Assembly: GCA_050953825.1 (NCBI GenBank)
Contig: JBMNNF010000010.1
Location: 62,001 to 126,000 of the forward strand
DNA from: DUQW01 sp050953825
Lineage (GTDB): Bacteria > Bacillota_I > Bacilli_A > Acholeplasmatales > Acholeplasmataceae
Length of the DNA stretch: 64,000 nt
Reading direction: 5' to 3'
Shown one piece after another: positions 35,196 to 44,462 of this stretch. Positions within the stretch are counted from its first letter, which is position 1. Every line of letters starts with the position of its first letter. A program made the position numbers and the translations under genes. The notes beneath the pieces were generated by a model, which was not told where the DNA came from, did not search any database, and worked only from the letters and a program-made list of their open reading frames with translations.

Positions 35196-37718
35196 ATGAG
35201 TAAGAAAGTAAAATACACCCCAATGATTGAACAATATTTAAAGATTAAAGAAGACTACGCTGACGCGTTAGTCTTTTTTAGATTAGGTGATTTTTATGAA
35301 CTATTTTTTGATGATGCCATTATTGCCTCAAAAGTTTTAGAAATCGCACTTACTAAACGATCAGCAGGTGAAGATATTCCAATGTGTGGTGTGCCACATC
35401 ATGCAGTTAGTCCGTATTTAGAAAAATTAATTAACAAAGGATTTAAAGTAGCTATTGTCGAACAAACGACTCCACCAGGACAAGGACTTGTCGAAAGGGA
35501 AGTTGTAAAAGTAATTAGTCCTGGTCAAGTCATTGATGATGGCATTTTAAATGAACGTAAAAATAATTATATTGGAGCGATTTCTCTAGGTGAAACTGGG
35601 TATATGCTAGCATATATCGATATTTCAACTGGAGAAAGTTATTTAATTAAAGGTTTAGAAAAGAAAGAGACCAAAGACTTAATTTTATCATTAGAAATTA
35701 AAGAGGTTTTATTATCACATGAGTATGATCTTGATTTAATTGAGTTTTTAAATGATAGTAATGTCATTATTAATTATTACTCAAATCCTAATTTGTTAAA
35801 TAATAAATTAGTTAAAGATTTAGATTTAGAGGCGAAACGATTAGCTAGTTTGCTAATTAATTATTTAAATGAAATGCAAAAAACACCATTAAACCATTTA
35901 ATGCCATTTGCAGTTGAGTTTAAAGATGAAGTTGTTAGAGTTGACTATTTAGTAAAAAGACATTTAGAAATTTTTGAATCAAATACGTTTAATCCCAAAA
36001 CTACCTTAATCTATTGGCTTGATAAAACTAATACCGCTATGGGATCAAGAATGTTAAGGTATTGGTTAAATCACCCAATTAAGAATCAAGAAAAGTTAGA
36101 AGAAAGATATGAATCTATTGAATCTTTTTCCAATTTAAGATTACAAGAAGAAATTAAAGAAGTTTTAAGATATATTTATGATATTAATCGAATTGTCGGT
36201 AGAATTGCGACTAGCAATGCTAACGCGAGAGATTTATTTAATTTAGGCCAATCATTAAATCAAGTTCCATTACTCAAAAATATCTTAAATAGTTTTGATA
36301 ATCATAAACTAAAAGAACTAGCGGAAAAACTTGATACTCATGATGAAATTACTAATTTAATTAATCAAGCTATCGTTGATAATCCACCAATAGTAATTAA
36401 AGAAGGTGGCATTATTAAAGAGGGCTACAATCAAGAATTAGATGAAATTAAATTCTTACAATCACATGGCGAAGAGTGGTTGGAAGAATTTGAAGCTAGA
36501 GAAAGAGACAAGACCGGCATTAAAAACTTAAGAGTTGGTTATAACCGAGTTCATGGTTATTATATTGAAATTACGAAAGGTAACTTATCTTTAGTTCGAG
36601 ATGAATTTGGTTATGAAAGACGACAAACATTGGTTAATTCAGAAAGATTTATTAATCCAGAATTAAAAGAAATGGAAGCGAAAATACTTACTGCGAATGA
36701 GCGTGGTATTAATTTGGAATATGAATTATTTGTGGAAATTAGAAATAGTGTTAAACCATATATTTCATCACTTCAAATTTTATGCAACTATATCGCTTTA
36801 ATTGATGTGTATACATCACTAAGTCAAGTAGCGCTAGAAAATGATTACGTCAAACCAACTATCAATCAAGAGCGAAATGTGAAAATTATTGAAGGAAGAC
36901 ATCCGGTAGTCGAAAAGATGACGACTTACGTTAAAAACGATATTGTGATGGATAAGGGTGAAATCTTTTTAATTACTGGACCGAATATGAGTGGTAAATC
37001 AACTTATATGAGGATGTTTGCGGTAATTGTCTATTTAGCTCAAGTTGGATCATTTGTTCCAGCAACTTCAGCTAAATTACCACTATATAACGCCATCTTT
37101 ACCAGAATTGGTTCATCAGATGATATTAGTGGTGGTAAGTCAACCTTCATGGTTGAAATGGTTGAATCTAATGAAGCCTTAAGATCAGCTGATGAAAACT
37201 CACTAATTTTATTCGATGAAATTGGACGTGGTACCGCCACTTATGACGGTATGGCCTTGGCTCAAGGAATTATTGAATATATCCATGAGAAAATTAAAGC
37301 TCAAACTTTATTTTCAACTCACTATCATGAATTAACCCAATTAGAAGAATCACTGTCAAGATTAACTAATTTACACGTCAAGGCGAAAGAAGAAAATAAT
37401 AAGATGGTTTTCCTATATCAAATTGAAAAAGGAAAATCTGACCGTTCATACGGTCTTCAAGTAGCTGCGTTAGCGGGATTACCACCGACACTATTAAAAC
37501 GTAGTCGCCAAATTTTAAAAAAATTAGAATCGAAAGATAATCAAATAGAAATTGATATCTTTAATTATGCGGATGTTTTAGAAGAAGAGGAAGTTAAAAT
37601 TGTTGATTCTTACACGCAACAAGTCTTAGATGAAATTAAGTATGTTGATTTTAATCAAATGACTCCAATTGAGGCATTAATCTTTTTAAAGAACATTCAA
37701 GATAAATTAAAAAAATAG
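35196..37718 (+). CDS. mutS: DNA mismatch repair protein MutS
   Basis: 840 residues. The N-terminal mismatch-binding motif is FRLGDFYELF (the Phe-x-Glu intercalation motif). The connector, lever and clamp regions follow, and the ATPase has Walker A GPNMSGKST near residue 595, FDEIGRGT for Walker B, and STHYHEL. It recognises mispairs and recruits MutL. The Shine-Dalgarno AAGGGGG is strong. Ten bases separate it from mutL. Confidence 0.98.
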   Translation: MSKKVKYTPMIEQYLKIKEDYADALVFFRLGDFYELFFDDAIIASKVLEIALTKRSAGEDIPMCGVPHHAVSPYLEKLINKGFKVAIVEQTTPPGQGLVEREVVKVISPGQVIDDGILNERKNNYIGAISLGETGYMLAYIDISTGESYLIKGLEKKETKDLILSLEIKEVLLSHEYDLDLIEFLNDSNVIINYYSNPNLLNNKLVKDLDLEAKRLASLLINYLNEMQKTPLNHLMPFAVEFKDEVVRVDYLVKRHLEIFESNTFNPKTTLIYWLDKTNTAMGSRMLRYWLNHPIKNQEKLEERYESIESFSNLRLQEEIKEVLRYIYDINRIVGRIATSNANARDLFNLGQSLNQVPLLKNILNSFDNHKLKELAEKLDTHDEITNLINQAIVDNPPIVIKEGGIIKEGYNQELDEIKFLQSHGEEWLEEFEARERDKTGIKNLRVGYNRVHGYYIEITKGNLSLVRDEFGYERRQTLVNSERFINPELKEMEAKILTANERGINLEYELFVEIRNSVKPYISSLQILCNYIALIDVYTSLSQVALENDYVKPTINQERNVKIIEGRHPVVEKMTTYVKNDIVMDKGEIFLITGPNMSGKSTYMRMFAVIVYLAQVGSFVPATSAKLPLYNAIFTRIGSSDDISGGKSTFMVEMVESNEALRSADENSLILFDEIGRGTATYDGMALAQGIIEYIHEKIKAQTLFSTHYHELTQLEESLSRLTNLHVKAKEENNKMVFLYQIEKGKSDRSYGLQVAALAGLPPTLLKRSRQILKKLESKDNQIEIDIFNYADVLEEEEVKIVDSYTQQVLDEIKYVDFNQMTPIEALIFLKNIQDKLKK

Positions 37719-37728
37719 GTAAAAACGT

Positions 37729-39414
37729 ATGGGACTAATTAAACCGTTAAATGAAAAAATTGCCAATATGATTGCTGCTGGTGAGGTTGTTGAAAGACCA
37801 GCATCAATTGTTAAAGAGCTAATTGAAAATTCAATTGACGCTAAAGCGACAACGATTACTGTCGAAATTTTAGAATTTGGGATGAGATTAATTAAAGTTA
37901 CCGACAACGGAGTTGGAATGGACGAAAGCGATTTAAAAATGGCTTTCTTTCGTCATGCCACATCTAAAATATTTACTGAAAATGATTTATTATCAATTAA
38001 GAGTTTAGGCTTCCGTGGTGAAGCGATTCCAGCTATTGCCTCAGTTAGTAAAATGACAATTGCTTCAAGACAAAAAGATAAAATCGGTCACGAGGTTATT
38101 TTTGAAGCTGGTCATTTTGTCTCAGAAGGGGCAGCTAGTATTAATGAAGGTACGGTAGTTGCGGTTGAGAATTTGTTTTACAATACACCGGCTCGATTTA
38201 AATATATGAAAAGCGAAAGAGCTGAAATTTTAGCGATTACTGAAACCTTTGAACGATTAGCAATTACTAATCCAGCCATTAGAATGGAATTAATTATTGA
38301 TAATAAATCTGTTAGAAAAACTTTAGGTCAAGATGAACCATATGCCATTATCTCTAGTATTTATGGTCCAGGACTTGCGAGTAATTTAACAAGTTTTGAA
38401 ATTGAACAACAAAAAATCAAAATTGAATTCATTTTATTATCGCACCAATTTACAAGAACTCATAAACGAGACGTTAATATTTTTATTAACAATCGCTATA
38501 TTCAAAACTATTTATTAAAAGAAGCGGTTATTAAAGGATATAGTGGAAAAATTATGACTGGTAGATATCCAATTGCGATTGTGAAAATTTTTATGGATGA
38601 AAGTTTAGTTGATGTCAATGTCCATCCCCAAAAATTAGAAGTAAAAATGGTAAATGAATATTTCTTATCAGATTTAATCGAAAGATCAATTAAAGAGAAG
38701 TTTACAATTAAAACTCATACTTTTCCAACCCATGGTGAAGTGAAGTTTCCGAAAAAAGAAATGATTACAGAAACTTATCTTCAAGAAACTTTGGACTTAA
38801 GTTTCTTTGAAGAAGAATTAAAAAGGACGGAAGAAAAATCAGTTAAACTGCCAAACTTCGATTACATTGGAACATTAGCTGGAACTTATTTATTATTTCA
38901 AAATGAAGAAGGTTTATATCTACTTGATCAACATGCCGCTGAAGAACGGATAAGATATGAATATTATCATCATAAATTGGGTAATATTGATTTAGTAGTG
39001 ACCGACTTATTAATTCCTTATGAATTAGAATTGTCAACGCGTGAGGTGGAACAAGTTAGTAGTTTTAAAGAAAGACTATTAGAATTTGGTTTTAAATTTG
39101 ATGATGAAAATCAGTTAATTGGCGCTCCTACTTGGATTAGAAGTGATGAATATAATGAAGCGGTTATTTATCTAGTAGAACAGTTTAGTCAGAACCGAAA
39201 AGTTAGTCTTTCTGAATATCGTGATAATATGGCAAAATCGATGAGTTGCAAGGCCTCAGTAAAAGCGAATCATCAGCTTTCAAAAGGTGAAGTTTTAAAA
39301 CTAATTGAAGACTTAGGAAAGGCCGAGTTTCCATATACTTGTCCTCACGGAAGACCAACACTAATTTTACTGAGTCATTATGATATCGAAAAATTATTTA
39401 AGCGAGTCATCTGA
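37729..39414 (+). CDS. mutL: DNA mismatch repair endonuclease MutL
   Basis: 561 residues. The GHKL ATPase has IAAGEVVERPASIVKELIENSIDA, DNGVGM and GFRGEAI. The C-terminal domain carries the endonuclease motif DQHAAEERIRYE (near residue 400), matching DQHA(X)2E(X)4E, and CPHGRPT. It therefore should nick DNA itself, as in MutH-less bacteria. The stop shares a base with the miaA start (TGATG), so translation is coupled. Confidence 0.98.
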   Translation: MGLIKPLNEKIANMIAAGEVVERPASIVKELIENSIDAKATTITVEILEFGMRLIKVTDNGVGMDESDLKMAFFRHATSKIFTENDLLSIKSLGFRGEAIPAIASVSKMTIASRQKDKIGHEVIFEAGHFVSEGAASINEGTVVAVENLFYNTPARFKYMKSERAEILAITETFERLAITNPAIRMELIIDNKSVRKTLGQDEPYAIISSIYGPGLASNLTSFEIEQQKIKIEFILLSHQFTRTHKRDVNIFINNRYIQNYLLKEAVIKGYSGKIMTGRYPIAIVKIFMDESLVDVNVHPQKLEVKMVNEYFLSDLIERSIKEKFTIKTHTFPTHGEVKFPKKEMITETYLQETLDLSFFEEELKRTEEKSVKLPNFDYIGTLAGTYLLFQNEEGLYLLDQHAAEERIRYEYYHHKLGNIDLVVTDLLIPYELELSTREVEQVSSFKERLLEFGFKFDDENQLIGAPTWIRSDEYNEAVIYLVEQFSQNRKVSLSEYRDNMAKSMSCKASVKANHQLSKGEVLKLIEDLGKAEFPYTCPHGRPTLILLSHYDIEKLFKRVI

Positions 39415-40268
39415 TGAAAAAGGTTATTGTGTTAGCCGGACCAACGGCATCTGGAAAAACGAGTTTAAGCATTAAAATTGCGAAATATTTCAATTTTGAC
39501 GTAATTAACGGTGATTCGGTCGCTATTTATCGACATCTAGATATTGGCTCTGCCAAGATAACTCCCAGCGAAGCTGGTGGTATTAAGCATCATTTGTTGT
39601 CATATGTCGACCCAACAGTTAATTATACCGTTTATGATTATCAAAAAGATGTTAGAGCGTTAATTGAAAAGTTAGAATTTCCGTTTATTGTTGGTGGTAG
39701 TGGCTTTTATATTAAATCAAGTTTATATAATTATGAGTTTAGTGATGAAGCGACTAAAACTTGTGATTTAACTGTAGAAGAAAAGATAAAAATTATTAAA
39801 AAAAAGGATCCAAAACTAGTTATTGATTTTGAAAATCCTAGAAGAGTTGATCGGGCATTTCAGATGATAATAAATGATGAATTACCATCTAAAAAACAAG
39901 GCAAAAACGAACCACTTTATGATATTTTAATCTTATATTTGGATATGCCGAGAAATCGCCAAAAATCATTAATGATTTCTAGGGTTTACCAGATGATTGA
40001 AGCTGGATTAATTGAAGAGGTTAAAAATTTAAGAGAAAAAGACATTTATCTATATGATATTATCGGATATCGTGAAATTAATGAATATTTGGATGGAAAG
40101 TATTCTTTAGCTGAAGCGATTGATAAAATGGTTAATGCCACTTATAAATTTTCCAAACGTCAAAAAACATATTTTTTAAATCAATTTTCTCCGGTATTAT
40201 TAGATCCGTTATCTAATACTTTAGTTGAAGATTCAATTAAAGTAATTCAGGAGTTTTTAGAAAAATGA
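39414..40268 (+). CDS. miaA: tRNA dimethylallyltransferase
   Basis: 284 residues. The P-loop is GPTASGKTSLS, followed by INGDSVAIYRHLDIGSAK (the DSxxxYR-type substrate motif) and VGGSGFYIKS. It is somewhat shorter than the roughly 310-residue average, mainly in the middle insertion domain. It transfers the isopentenyl group to A37 of tRNAs reading UNN codons, the substrate of MiaB. It overlaps aroK by 4 bases. Confidence 0.95.
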   Translation: MKKVIVLAGPTASGKTSLSIKIAKYFNFDVINGDSVAIYRHLDIGSAKITPSEAGGIKHHLLSYVDPTVNYTVYDYQKDVRALIEKLEFPFIVGGSGFYIKSSLYNYEFSDEATKTCDLTVEEKIKIIKKKDPKLVIDFENPRRVDRAFQMIINDELPSKKQGKNEPLYDILILYLDMPRNRQKSLMISRVYQMIEAGLIEEVKNLREKDIYLYDIIGYREINEYLDGKYSLAEAIDKMVNATYKFSKRQKTYFLNQFSPVLLDPLSNTLVEDSIKVIQEFLEK

Positions 40269-40759
40269 GAATTTATTTAATTGGACTTCCGGGTGTCGGA
40301 AAAACGACAATTGGTAAAATGATTGCTGAAAAATTAAACTTCAATTTTTATGATACCGATGATTTAATTTTTAAAACTGTCGGTGAAATGCCAAAAGATA
40401 TTATCAATAATAAAGGTGAGGCTTATTTTCGGGAAATAGAAACTGCTATTTTAAAATCAACTTTAAACTTACCAAAAGGAATTATTTCTTGCGGAGGTGG
40501 TATTGTTGAAAAACAAGAAAATCAAGAATTTATCAAAGGGTTGATAGTTTATTTGAAAGCTGACCCGCATCAACTTTCATTTAGTGATAACGAGATTAAA
40601 TCAAGACCACTACTTGAAGCTAGTGGAATTGTTGATTTATATGAAAAGCGAAAAAATAAATATCTTGACTTTTCTAACTTAGTAATTGACGTTACCAATA
40701 AAAGTAATGAAATGGTTGCGGATGAGGTGATTAAATCTTATGAGAATTTTAATAATTAA
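40265..40759 (+). CDS. aroK: Shikimate kinase
   Basis: 164 residues. Walker A is GLPGVGKTT, with YDTDDLI, RxxE in YFREIE, and the substrate motif SCGGGIV. It phosphorylates shikimate in the chorismate pathway. It is a small nucleotide kinase and its adenine-lid region (SRPLLE) is present. It overlaps miaA by 4 bases and aroQ by 20. These are the only two shikimate-pathway genes in the window. Confidence 0.9.
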   Translation: MRIYLIGLPGVGKTTIGKMIAEKLNFNFYDTDDLIFKTVGEMPKDIINNKGEAYFREIETAILKSTLNLPKGIISCGGGIVEKQENQEFIKGLIVYLKADPHQLSFSDNEIKSRPLLEASGIVDLYEKRKNKYLDFSNLVIDVTNKSNEMVADEVIKSYENFNN

Positions 40760-41168
40760 TGGTCCTAATTTAAATATGTTGGGAAAACGTGATCCCAAAC
40801 ATTACGGTAAATTAACATTAGATAAATTAAATGATTTGATTAAAACGTTGTATCATGATGTTCATTTTGAATTTTTTCAATCAAATCACGAAGGTGAAAT
40901 TATTGATAAGATTCAACATGCACTTGAGTTTGATGCATTACTAATTAATGCTGGAGCATATACTCATACCAGTATAGCCATTAGAGATGCTTTAGAAATA
41001 CTAGCGATTCCTAAAGTTAGTGTTCACTTATCAAATTATTTAGAAAGAGAAGCTTTTCGAAAAGTAGATTACCTTAAAGATGTCGTTAATCAAGTGTTTT
41101 ATGGTAAAAAAGAAGTTAGCTATTTTGAAGCAATAGATTATTTGATTTCATCAATTGATGAAAATTAG
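40740..41168 (+). CDS. aroQ: Type II 3-dehydroquinate dehydratase
   Basis: 142 residues. The N-terminus LIINGPNLNMLGKRDPKHYG carries the catalytic Arg and Tyr of the flexible lid. INAGAYTHTSIAIRDAL and VHLSNYLEREAFRK supply the substrate-binding and catalytic His. It dehydrates 3-dehydroquinate to 3-dehydroshikimate. Start ATG 40740 lies inside aroK, a 20-base overlap. Confidence 0.95.
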   Translation: MRILIINGPNLNMLGKRDPKHYGKLTLDKLNDLIKTLYHDVHFEFFQSNHEGEIIDKIQHALEFDALLINAGAYTHTSIAIRDALEILAIPKVSVHLSNYLEREAFRKVDYLKDVVNQVFYGKKEVSYFEAIDYLISSIDEN

Positions 41169-41198
41169 TTATAATTAAAATGGAAAGAGGGTAATAGT

Positions 41199-41762
41199 AT
41201 GATTACAACAGCAGAATTTAGAAATGGACAAACTATTGTGTATCAAGGAAATATTTATTCAATTATTGAGTTTTTACATGTCAAACCAGGAAAAGGAGCG
41301 GCTTTTGTGAGAACTAAATTAAGAAATTTAAGAACTGGAGGCGTCGTTGACATTACTTTTACTGCCGGTGAAAAAGTAGAAAGAGCTCAAATTGACCGTG
41401 TTCCCAACCAATTCTTATACGCAATGGGCGATAGTTTCGTCTTTATGAATATGGAAACATATGAACAAATTGAACTACCATTAGAACAAATAAAATTTGA
41501 ATCGCAATTTTTATATGAAGGTTTAGATGTGTTTTTAATGGTTTATGATGGCCACGAAGTGATTGGGATTGTTTTACCAGAAAAAGTAACTTTAGAAGTT
41601 ACTGAAACTGAACCAGCAGTTAGAGGCGATACCAAAACATCAGCGATGAAAGATGCAATTGTTCAAACCGGGTTACTTGTTAAAGTCCCACTATTTGTTG
41701 AACAAGGTGAAAAGATTATCGTTAGTACTCAAGATGGTTCTTATGTATCAAGAGATCGATAA
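41199..41762 (+). CDS. efp: Elongation factor P
   Basis: 187 residues. The three OB-type domains begin ITTAEFRNGQTIVYQG. The loop that carries the modified residue is KPGKGAAFVRTKLRNL with Lys at about residue 32, the position modified in Bacillus and Escherichia. It relieves ribosome stalling at polyproline. A -10 TATAAT (41170-41175) with no good -35 lies just upstream, so it may have its own promoter. Confidence 0.97.
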   Translation: MITTAEFRNGQTIVYQGNIYSIIEFLHVKPGKGAAFVRTKLRNLRTGGVVDITFTAGEKVERAQIDRVPNQFLYAMGDSFVFMNMETYEQIELPLEQIKFESQFLYEGLDVFLMVYDGHEVIGIVLPEKVTLEVTETEPAVRGDTKTSAMKDAIVQTGLLVKVPLFVEQGEKIIVSTQDGSYVSRDR

Positions 41763-41764
41763 AT

Positions 41765-42070
41765 ATGAAAATTGTTTTATCTTTAAGTGAGGCTAGTAAA
41801 TGGACACTAGTCAATACTAATGTTAAAAATCTTTTGGCATTAGATGATACTTTAGAAATTGCGGTAGTGGCATTTTCTGAAGGAGTAACCGTTTTTGATA
41901 AGTTGGAAGAAAAACTTAACCCAAAAGCAACATTTTATTTATGTAATAATGCAATTGAAGTTAGAGGAGTTAATCGTGATAAATTACCAAGTGAAGTTAA
42001 AATAGTTCCTAGCGGAGTTTATCAGATAGCTTTACTTCAAGAAAACGGATTTAAATATGTTAGGCCATAA
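41765..42070 (+). CDS. DsrE-like family protein
   Basis: 101 residues. The pattern (N-terminal beta strand KIVLSLSE, central VVAFSEGVTVF, FYLCNNAIEVRGV and C-terminal VPSGVYQIALLQENGFKYVRP) matches the DsrE/DsrF-like fold with one conserved Cys (near residue 60). Biological role unknown; some relatives take part in sulfur relay. It starts 2 bases after efp and is followed by the terminator that the IS3-family element has split. Confidence 0.8.
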   Translation: MKIVLSLSEASKWTLVNTNVKNLLALDDTLEIAVVAFSEGVTVFDKLEEKLNPKATFYLCNNAIEVRGVNRDKLPSEVKIVPSGVYQIALLQENGFKYVRP

Positions 42071-42081
42071 AAAGCGAGTCA
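42069..42081 (+). terminator. Left half of a terminator interrupted by an IS element
   Basis: AAAAAGCGA (42069-42077) pairs with TCGCTTTTT (43597-43605) on the far side of the IS3-family element. Removing the element plus one TCA copy restores a 9-bp stem with loop GTCA and a T-run, a textbook terminator for efp and its neighbour. Confidence 0.75.
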
Positions 42082-42128
42082 TGTACTGAACCCCTAAATC
42101 CGGACTAACCGGAGGAAGGGGTTTTATT

Positions 42129-42683
42129 ATGTCTAAGTACAACAAAAAATTTAAAATGATAATAATTGAACAATATCAAAATGGAAAGGGCCCAAGTTAT
42201 TTATCTAGGAAATATAATATTCCAACATACACCATAAAGAATTGGATTCAGTTATATAACACTCATGGATTTCAAGTGTTTACTAAAAGTATGTCTAAAA
42301 CGAAATATGATGCAGAGTTTAAACTTCGTGTGTTAGAATATAGACAAGAAAAAGGTTTAACATACGAAGAAACGGCCGATATATTTGATATTAAGCACGG
42401 ATCAACAATAGCTAATTGGCAAAGAGCCTATGATACTGAAGGTATAGAGGGATTATCAAGACCAATCGGTAGAGCGTGTAAGGTTAAACCTGAAGAGGTT
42501 AAAATCGTGGAAAAAGAAAAGAAAAAAGAAATTGGTAATGAATCAGTAAAATTAGATAAATCTGAGCGTGATGAACTAAAAAGGTTACGGAAGGAAAATG
42601 AGCTTCTACTAGCTGAGAATCTATACTTAAAAAAACTGAGAGCCTTAACTCAAAGCAAAAAGCAACAAACAAAGAAAAAGTAA
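42129..42683 (+). CDS. IS3-family OrfA (HTH protein)
   Basis: 184 residues with two HTH units: KKFKMIIIEQYQNGKGPSYLSRKYN and AEFKLRVLEYRQEKGLTYEETADIF. A C-terminal leucine-rich coiled coil begins near RDELKRLRKENELL. A GGAGGAAGGG Shine-Dalgarno lies upstream. Its final codons run over an A-rich tract where the -1 frameshift to orfB would occur. Confidence 0.88.
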   Translation: MSKYNKKFKMIIIEQYQNGKGPSYLSRKYNIPTYTIKNWIQLYNTHGFQVFTKSMSKTKYDAEFKLRVLEYRQEKGLTYEETADIFDIKHGSTIANWQRAYDTEGIEGLSRPIGRACKVKPEEVKIVEKEKKKEIGNESVKLDKSERDELKRLRKENELLLAENLYLKKLRALTQSKKQQTKKK

Positions 42684-43558
42684 TAATTATCCTTGAGTTA
42701 AGGCAAAAACACCAAAGGATAAAGTTAAAATCTTGGCTTAGTGTAGCGAATCTAAGTAAATCTACATTCTTTGAATGGAAGGATAAAATCGAATCTGATA
42801 TTAATAAAGATTTAGAGTGGATAGAACTAATTAAAGAATCTGTAGAACAATCTAATGGTACATACGGCTATAGACGAGTAACATTAGATTTAAGAAATAG
42901 AGGCCACATAATTAATCACAAAAAAGTTCGAAGGATAATGAAAGAAAACGGATTAACGTGCACTAAATTTACAAGGAAAACGAGAAAGAAATACTCTTCT
43001 TACAAGGGAACCGTTGGCAAAGTGGCTAAAAACAAATTAAATAGAGAATTTAATGTTAAGACGCTAAATACAGTATGGGTAACTGATATAACTGAATTTT
43101 CAATTCCTAACGACCACAGAAGATTATATCTATCACCATTATTAGATATAGCTAACGGAGAAATCATATCCTATCGGATAGGATATAGTCCAACAACAAA
43201 ACTAACTAACGATATGCTGGAAGAAGCTTTGGAAAAGTTACCGTCTGATCATAACTTGATGATACATTCAGATCAAGGATTTCATTATCAACACCATTCG
43301 TGGATTTTAACACTTGAAAATAAGGATATTAAGCAAAGTATGTCAAGGAAAGGAAACTGTTTAGATAACGCTCCAATGGAAAACTTCTTTGGTATATTAA
43401 AACAAGAAATGTTTCATGGCGAAGAGTTTAAATCACTAAAAGAATTAAAAGAAACTATCGTTAAATACATTTACTGGTATAATAATTTTAGAATCAAACA
43501 AAAATTAAATGGCCTGTCACCTATACAATATAGGCAACAAGCCATTCAAATAACATAA
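42677..43558 (+). CDS. IS3-family OrfB, DDE transposase, reached by -1 frameshift
   Basis: About 293 codons open in the -1 frame. The protein reads EKVIIILELRQKH, then WLSVANLSKSTFFEW, then the catalytic core: TDITEF for the first Asp, HSDQGFHYQHHSW for the second, and NAPMENFFGILKQE for the Glu, spaced as DD(35)E. No Shine-Dalgarno or start codon opens it; the first in-frame ATG (42938) is far downstream and would remove the HTH-like part. The orfA end codons AAA AAG TAA, preceded by G (42674-42683), form the likely slip site. OrfAB fusion is the active transposase. Confidence 0.88.
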   Translation, partial: KVIIILELRQKHQRIKLKSWLSVANLSKSTFFEWKDKIESDINKDLEWIELIKESVEQSNGTYGYRRVTLDLRNRGHIINHKKVRRIMKENGLTCTKFTRKTRKKYSSYKGTVGKVAKNKLNREFNVKTLNTVWVTDITEFSIPNDHRRLYLSPLLDIANGEIISYRIGYSPTTKLTNDMLEEALEKLPSDHNLMIHSDQGFHYQHHSWILTLENKDIKQSMSRKGNCLDNAPMENFFGILKQEMFHGEEFKSLKELKETIVKYIYWYNNFRIKQKLNGLSPIQYRQQAIQIT

Positions 43559-43629
43559 ATATTAATTTAGTCCGTGTTTACGGGTTCACATCATCATCGC
43601 TTTTTATTTTGCCTAAACAAACCAATACA

Positions 43630-43660
43630 TTAACTATTAATAGTTAAATTATTGTATAAT
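43630..43660 (+). promoter_or_regulatory. rluB promoter with an 18-bp palindrome
   Basis: -10 TATAAT (43655-43660). The -35 position (about 43632-43637) falls inside the perfect palindrome TTAACTATTAATAGTTAA (43630-43647). In such A+T-rich DNA one 18-bp palindrome per window could be chance. Confidence 0.45.
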
Positions 43661-43681
43661 AATAACTGGTGGTATTAGATA

Positions 43682-44398
43682 ATGAGATTACAAAAAGCCC
43701 TCGCTGAAGCTGGTATTGCCTCAAGAAGAAAAGCTGAAGAGTTAATTACTTCAGGGCAAATTAAAGTTAATGGCGAAGTTGTAACTGAATTAGGATTTAA
43801 AGTCAAAGATTCTGATGAAATCTTATTTAACGATGAATTAGTAGTAAGAGAGGAAAAGGTTTATTATTTAGTCAATAAGCCAACTGGTTATGTGTCAACG
43901 GTTAAAGATGAAAAAGGTCGAAAGACAGTTTTGGATCTTTTAAATAAAGATGAAATAGTTGAAAGAGTTTATCCAGTTGGTCGGTTAGATACTGATACTG
44001 CAGGATTAATCTTGTTAACAAATGATGGCGATTTAACTTATACTTTAACTCATCCAAAACACGGGGTAGAAAAAGAGTATTTAGCCAGAGTCAAAGGAAT
44101 TGTTGTTAGAAATAAATTAAAAGAGATTAGACAAGGGGTAGTAATTGATGGTGATCATTTAGCCGTTCCTAAACAAGTTAGAATTGTGGAACTTGATAAA
44201 AAGTTTCAAACTACCTTATTATCAATAACCTTAACTGAAGGGAAAAATCGTGAAGTTAGAAAAATTATGGAAGCCAGTGGGCATCCAGTAATTAATTTAA
44301 CTCGAATTAGATTTGCCAATTTAACGACCGATGGAGTCGGAAGAGGCTATTATCGCAAATTAAAAATACACGAAATTAAGTATTTAAAGAGTTTGTAA
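43682..44398 (+). CDS. rluB: Ribosomal pseudouridine synthase, RsuA/RluB family
   Basis: 238 residues. An N-terminal S4 domain (MRLQKALAEAGIASRRKAEELI) is followed by the catalytic domain with GRLDTDTAGLILLTNDG, where the Asp after RL is catalytic, and GKNREVRKIMEA. It isomerises a uridine in 23S (RluB) or 16S (RsuA) rRNA; the S4-containing form beside cmk in Firmicutes is usually RluB. Confidence 0.9.
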   Translation: MRLQKALAEAGIASRRKAEELITSGQIKVNGEVVTELGFKVKDSDEILFNDELVVREEKVYYLVNKPTGYVSTVKDEKGRKTVLDLLNKDEIVERVYPVGRLDTDTAGLILLTNDGDLTYTLTHPKHGVEKEYLARVKGIVVRNKLKEIRQGVVIDGDHLAVPKQVRIVELDKKFQTTLLSITLTEGKNREVRKIMEASGHPVINLTRIRFANLTTDGVGRGYYRKLKIHEIKYLKSL

Positions 44399-44410
44399 AC
44401 TAATTTTTAA

Positions 44411-44439
44411 TGAATTCACCATACGGAGTATGGTATAAT
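44411..44439 (+). promoter_or_regulatory. cmk promoter with internal palindrome
   Basis: -10 TATAAT (44434-44439) and a weak -35 TGAATT (44411-44416), 17-bp spacing. The palindrome CCATAC-GGA-GTATGG (44419-44433) fills the spacer and abuts the -10, a position where bound protein would block RNA polymerase. Confidence 0.5.
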
Positions 44440-44462
44440 ATATAGTGATGTGGAGGACTTTT

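Larger units (their letters stand above)
42082..43593 (+). mobile_element. IS3-family (IS150-like) insertion sequence with 3-bp target duplication
   Basis: The ends are 5'-TG...CA-3'. The left end TGTACTGAACCCC and the complement of the right end TGATGTGAACCCG align over 27 bp with 21 identities, including TGAACCC and CGGACTAA. The direct repeat TCA (42079-42081 and 43594-43596) flanks it. orfA and orfB overlap in the -1 frame as in other IS3-family elements. It sits in the loop of a Rho-independent terminator. Confidence 0.88.

Noticed and set aside
42938..42940. ATG 42938 as the start of IS3-family OrfB
   Set aside because: The frame is open and clearly homologous well upstream. IS3-family OrfB is normally made by frameshift from OrfA.
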